From Tetranychus cinnabarinus (Eukaryota; Arthropoda; Arachnida; Trombidiformes; Tetranychidae), in NCBI GenBank assembly GCA_022266195.1, contig WHVY01000001.1, positions 22,630,001 to 22,694,000 on the forward strand: a stretch of 64,000 nt of DNA, written 5' to 3'. The translations under genes and the position numbers were made by a program. Below, piece by piece: positions 59,175-64,000 of the stretch; within the stretch, counting starts at the first letter, position 1; each line of letters opens with the position of its first letter. Under the pieces are notes generated by a model. It saw nothing but the letters and a program-made list of their open reading frames with translations, did not search any database and was not told where the DNA came from.

Positions 59175-60138
59175 AGCCACCAAGCATGGGACCCAAGCCA
59201 GACAACAAAGGGTCAAAAAATCAATCCAAGCCAACGTTCAAAATAATAAAAAGGGGCCCAAAGATTCAAAGCGAACCTAGACCATTTACGCGCAGCCAAA
59301 AAAGACAGAATTTGTCACCTTTGGCCTTGCCATCAACATCTTCATCCAAGGGTCAACCGCAGAAGAATTTGTCAAAGCGACGACAAATTATATATTCGTC
59401 TGAAGACGACGACATTGAGCCATCTTTGGCCTTGCAATCAACATCTTCATCCAAGGGTCAACCGCAGAAGAATTTGTCAAAGCGACGACAAATTATATAT
59501 GCGTCTGAAGACGACGACATTGAGCCATCATACAAACATTCTTCTGAGATTCAAGACAACGACTATTTCTGGAATCACTTGGACTCTTTCGATTCTTTTG
59601 TAAACAAAGTCGATGAAAAGCTTATGGCGTTCGAACATGATCCAAACCTTTACACTTTGAAGCTGATTCATATTCTTGGCACCCGAATCATTGAGTTGGA
59701 AAAAAATTGAATGAGAGGCCTCTCGCGATACAAAATCGTGATGAGTTCTATGAACTAGTGAAAGCTGCCAAGGATGGGGAAACTAAAGAATTTAAATTCC
59801 GAACTATAAAACCGAATGGAGAATTCATAACACGAAGCGCCATGGAAAATGAATTCAAGGCAACTTATATGGAAAGGATTGATTCGAGGAATTTCGGATG
59901 TAAAAAAACAGAAAAATGTGCGCACGAACCACTTAAGAAAATAGGTCGTAACAATAAGATCTATGATCATCTACGAAAAGTATTAGGATGGACCCTTGAG
60001 TGCGGGTATTGCTCATCAGGCGCTACTCATAATATGGAACAATTCAAAAAGCATTTAACAAAAAAACATTTTCATGAAGGAATCGAATTTACACCAAATC
60101 AGGAAGACCAACACCAGGAATTGGAATCGAACGATTAA
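59175..60138 (+). pseudogene. Exon-modular zinc-finger family, locus D; terminal exon with frameshift
   Basis: The exon starts after an acceptor (TTTGAAG) with the family's EPPSMGPKPD and the ATG at 59186. It has two Ser/Gln/Lys repeats (STSSSKGQPQKNLSKRR), then a stretch almost identical to locus C (QDNDYFWNHLDSFDSFVNKV, LIHILGTRIIELEK). At about 59700-59706 there are seven A where locus C has eight, which gives an immediate stop. The other frame continues NERPLAIQNRDEFYELVK through the C-terminal domain with CKKTEKCAH and C-x2-C-x13-H-x4-H (CGYC..HLTKKH) to the stop at 60138. Either a recent pseudogene or one missing base in the assembly; both halves remain well conserved, which favours a young lesion or an error. 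Confidence 0.7.
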
Positions 60139-61618
60139 TATCTCTAATCAATAATCAATTTAAGTTTACTTACTTATTTATCCATTTATTTGTTATTTGA
60201 CTGAATCAATTAAACATCACATGAATCCAGAAATTTTCTTTTCTTGTAATTGTTTCACGATTTGACTATAAATTGCTGATCATTAATCAATTAAACAATG
60301 TGTGAACAATATCTAGCCTCTAAATTTACCATTGAAACTTATGGAGAAATTTCTCTTAGCTCAAGATGATGCATGAAATAGTATTGAAAGACAAATGTTG
60401 AGAGTTTGTAGTAAAAAATTCACATAAAATTGTTAATACCAACTATCTTTTCAAGGAGCGTTTGAATTGATGGCAAAACGGCCAAGAGCGAACTGATCAT
60501 TTGGAAGATTCAAAATTACGATTAATGATCCCTTTATTTTCAAAAAAAACTGAACGACATCAAAGGAGGAAATACAATACCATCATTGAACTTTATCTTG
60601 CACATTTAAATGACCATCAAAAGCAATTCGGGTTCAATACTTGTCTTTCGTATTATTCATCCCGGTTAATTAAATCAGAAAATCAGAAGTTCTGGTTTAA
60701 TGGTTTTGAAACCCAAAAAAATTGGACAATAACCAATAAATTGAAGTTCCTGTCTCGACAATATCCATAACTGAAGTACATCAGGCAATGTAAAGTACTT
60801 TGTGCTTGCCAATATGCTTTCAAACTGTAAATATTGGAAAGCACAAAGTACTCAACAGTGCATCGATTCACAGCAGCTTAGTCATCGAACCAACCATCGT
60901 TACTGATTTATTTTTGCTTGAACAAAAATGGTTAAAAGCGATGCACAAAAAAATGCTACTAACACTGTGCTTGTCACGTATTGTAATGTCACCTCTAATA
61001 TAATAAATAACCATTGAACACGAAAATAATGATCCATCGGAATAATTCATCATTATGTATTCTTAACTTCTAATTGTTGAAGCTAATTGCAACAATGATA
61101 GAGTAAGGGCAATCCCCCTTACTCTACCATTGTTGTAATTATGTAGTTAAATACGTCCTATTTGAAGCTAACTCCAATCAATTAGTAACCTTTTATTAAT
61201 AGTTATCAAATCTGATCACAAAGGTTAACAATTGATTTTACAATTTTTTTAAGCTGATAAAATCAGAGGCGAATCAGCTCTCATATTTGATCATATTAGA
61301 GCGATCCATTGATGGTTACCCTCGAATAGTTAACTTAACTTGAGATGGACAAGTTAGCTTTCGTAACGTAATCCACTTTACGCGAGAAATTTAGACTTTA
61401 GACTGTTTATCCAAAATTCAGCCGCCTTATGCATCCAATCTGAAGTCTAAATGCAGCTAAAAGTCTTATTTGAAGTCCAAAATTTCGAAAAATCTGTAAA
61501 AATTTTGATTTCTGAGCTCAAAAAATTTCTTAGTCAAAAATTTTTGTTTTTGCGCACAACTTAATCAAAACTAATCAGAAATTGTCCAAATCGTTTGTTT
61601 GCAACGTTATCAAGTTTG
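60139..61618. other. Intergenic with two imperfect hairpins
   Basis: No convincing gene; the 89-codon frame at 60501-60770 has no ATG at its start and no domain. About 60794-60852 can fold (AGTACTTTGTGCTT with AAAGCACAAAGTACT), and 61086-61139 can fold (AACAATGATAGAGTAAGGG with CCCTTACTCTACCATTGTT). Both may be small fold-back remnants. Confidence 0.55.
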
Positions 61619-61932
61619 ATGAGAGCTCTTGACGCCATTGACCAATATAAGCATTGCATGGCTCATGGATTCTCCACATAAGAAGAGTGCTAAATCAACA
61701 ATCAATTGTGAACCTTTGGTATCAGATTTGATAACGAAAAGGTCCCAAATTGATTGTTGATTCAGCACTCCTGAGACTCAACCAAGAACATGAATCTCTT
61801 CTGGCGTGGGGAATCCATGAGAGCTCTTGACGCCATTGACCAATATAAGCATTGCATGGCTCATGGATTCTCCACATGAGAGGAGCGGTGTGAGCTAGCT
61901 CTCATGGATTCTCCACATATGCAGAGTGCTAA
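61619..61932 (-). repeat. Dispersed 198-bp fold-back repeat, inverted, more than one unit
   Basis: Reads GAGAGCTCTTGACGCCATTG, CATGGATTCTCCACATAAGA, GATTGTTGATTCAGCACTCC, CTCTTCTGGCGTGGGGAATC and again TTGACGCCATTGACC, the reverse orientation of the 53-kb array. It leads straight into the segment duplicated at 52209. Confidence 0.88.
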
Positions 61933-62101
61933 GTGAAGGTTAAGTTATTCTTCGCAGTGAAGTTTAAAAAATTGATGCATTTTAAAAATTACAATTTATA
62001 CATGATTGTTGCCATAGGAAATTGAAGCAAATCAAATTTTCGGGTCAAAAAAGGTTTCGCATTTAATTGTATCAAATTAAAGAGCATAGTTAAAATTACA
62101 A

Positions 62102-63597
62102 TCAGTCATCAAGAGGATCCATTAAACATGGCAAACTATCAAATGATTGGTAAAAACAGTTTTTCATGAAATCTAGACCTAGACATATATGATGCTTTTT
62201 TTCCGGCAAACATTGTTCAATTTTATAATAAAACGAAATCGGTTGTCTTTTTGCATTCCATGCATTTATAAATCGTATAGATTTTTCAGTAATTACGCTG
62301 AATTTGCACCTTACATCAATGATGGAGATTTGTGGCAACAGTTCAATTATTTCTGGAATATGTTTGTCTTCGATGATAGTGTCTTTAGAACTCCTAATAG
62401 CCAGGTGTTTTAAATTTGGATATTTGCTCAATACTTTTTTGATAGTATGCCAGTCTGGAGAAAGGTAGCGATTCCTCTAAAAGATAATTTGTAAAAAAAT
62501 AATTAGATAATTTCTTACCATACAATTAATACATGTACTTACAGTCTCTATGACCAAATCTCGCATGGAATAATTTTTTATCGTCTGATTAACAGATACT
62601 GACGTAACATCCAAGTAATGAAAAGCACTTCTAAGTGATGGAAAATGGTCAGCCATGTCGAAACCAGGATAAGGATGATTATCCTCACTTGTGTATGTAG
62701 CGCATTCGAAAATTTCAACCTTCTCCAGCTTTGGTCCTTTATAATTTGGAATCTTATGAGGATTATACCAGTCTATTACAAGAGATAAAATAAATTAATA
62801 AAAATGGTAATAAGATAATAAGGAGAAAGTTCATACCGTCATGCTCTTCTATATGGAGTCTCAATAGATTGTGTAAAAATTTGGCACAAACTGAAAATTC
62901 GAGCAAAGTAAAATTTGTTAGGTGAAGCTGCTTCAGTTTAGGTCCAAAATGATGATTAACAAAGTGATTTGCTAGATGGGGAGCCGAAACCATTTCAAAA
63001 CAATGATCGAAGCCAGGATATAATGGCCCGCCATGCGATGAATAAATCAACCCTTTACAAGACGTAATATTTTTCAAATCAAATTTTCTTGCCCAAATCT
63101 CGTCAAAAAATAGAGCAGGAAGGTCAAGAATCTGAAAATAGAAAATAAACAGATTAATGCCAATTCAGGTGCAACTAACAAATGATGATGATGGTGGTTT
63201 CACTTACCCTGAGATTCGGCAGAAACATTGAGATTCGGACATTACGGAAACATTCCTTTCGATCATAAAAAACGGCGCCGCTTGGGTAATTTTCAAAATG
63301 AGGGCTTACTAGATTAATAGAAATATGAGTGAGATTCATATGTAAATGAAAGAAAAATAGATAATTACCAGACCATGTGGCATAATTACCAGCCACATAT
63401 CTAGCTGCACGTAACCTCTTGGCGACACATCGTTCCCATTTTGAACAAACTGTTGAGAAAAACCGCAATAAGTTAATACATGTTTAAGAAACGATAAATT
63501 TTAACTTACCTTTCGCAAATATTAAAAGAGCATCTATTCTGTTACAAAGGTAGAATATTGTTACTAAAATATCATCAGGTAGATCATTGACGAACAT
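62102..63597 (-). CDS. F-box protein with LRR-like C-terminal region (389 aa, six exons)
   Basis: Exons 63597-63510, 63449-63369, 63308-63208, 63131-62837, 62772-62543 and 62476-62102 join in frame with GT..AG borders and no internal stop. Residues about 4-45 form an F-box: NDLPDDILVTIFYLCNR, then ALLIFAKVCSKWERCVAKRL across the first splice, matching the LPD-x-IL...I...VCK-W pattern. Such proteins bind Skp1 in SCF ubiquitin ligases and choose substrates by their C-terminal part. Here that part has LRR-like strands (LKQLHLTNFTLLEFSVCAKF, KLEKVEIFEC, YPNLKHLAIRSSKD, ISIIDVRCKF). Substrate is unknown. The last exon and part of exon 5 are duplicated 9.7 kb upstream, and the region before its ATG is copied inverted at 42.5 kb. 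Confidence 0.88.
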
Positions 63598-64000
63598 GTT
63601 TCTGTTTGAATCAAATTGAGATCACAGAAGAGGAAGCGCAAAAGAGAAGCAAGGCACAATTTTTTGAGAAATAACTTTTTCAATGTAATGAGCGTCATCT
63701 AGTGATACATATCTCCACAAAAGAGGAGATGGCAGGAAAGGTTCACAATTGGATTGTCGATGCAGCACTCTTCTTGTGTGGAGAATCCATGAGAGCTCTT
63801 GACGCCATTGTTATATTTAGCTTATCACTCTTTTAGTTTGAGTTTGTTTTATTTTAGATAATACGAGGTCATGCCAATAACTGCTTCATTTAATATTTGA
63901 TAATGAGGCAGTGGTTGCCATGCCTTGTTCAGATCTTAACTTAATCTAAAATCTTGCACCAAAAAGTTTCTTCAGTATCTGCTGGTAAGTTATTTGTTAT
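63598..64000. other. Upstream flank of the F-box gene with a fold-back repeat
   Basis: Just upstream of the F-box ATG, 63610-63725 matches an inverted copy at 42538-42637. About 63712-63812 is a fold-back family copy (CTCCACAAAAGAGGAGATGG, CTTCTTGTGTGGAGAATCCA, GCTCTTGACGCCATTG). The rest, to the window end, has no recognised gene. Confidence 0.6.

Noticed and set aside
60501..60770. 89-codon frame as a gene
   Set aside because: It begins at TTG rather than ATG, has no acceptor or domain, and lies in AT-rich spacer.

Overview
This is nuclear DNA from a eukaryote, most likely an invertebrate. It is AT-rich, with short introns (about 45-190 bp) that have clean GT..AG borders, metazoan families (an F-box gene and the C-terminal part of a VRK-type kinase), a Helitron and a long AT-rich satellite. 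The compact genes would suit a mite-like arthropod, but nothing here proves the species. There are no bacterial-type operons, tRNA, rRNA or CRISPR.

Layout. (1) 1-36170 is one satellite block of roughly 50-52 bp monomers with higher-order structure. It is interrupted at 10375-17532 by a 7158-bp Helitron whose 1496-aa Rep-helicase frame is open. A matching satellite segment 3600 bp further on lacks the insertion, so an empty site exists in the same window and fixes both ends of the element. The Helitron carries its own array of 5.8 copies of a 296-bp repeat upstream of the transposase gene. (2) 36171-40558 is an array of a 1130-bp unit. Each full unit holds TATA box, three exons and polyA signal of a gene for a 41-aa secreted peptide: three intact copies, a deleted first copy and a truncated last copy joined to a VRK kinase fragment. 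(3) 41-64 kb is gene-bearing but heavily rearranged. It holds four loci of an unrecognised family in alternating orientation (-,+,-,+). These have modular phase-1/phase-1 exons, Ser/Pro/Lys-rich disordered repeats and a conserved C-terminal domain with a C2H2-like finger. It also holds a complete six-exon F-box gene, a truncated copy of that gene 9.7 kb away, a small Cys-rich zinc-binding-type gene, and many fold-back repeats including a 198-bp array.

How it fits together. The region is dominated by tandem amplification at every scale: 50-bp monomers, 117-bp coding repeats, 198-bp fold-back units, 296-bp repeats inside a transposon, 324-bp exon-intron units, 1130-bp gene units and 3.6-kb satellite blocks. 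The most novel objects are the unrecognised exon-modular gene family and the tandem secreted-peptide gene. Two family members carry single-base frameshifts in homopolymers and one exon copy has a lost splice acceptor; these could be real decay or assembly errors.
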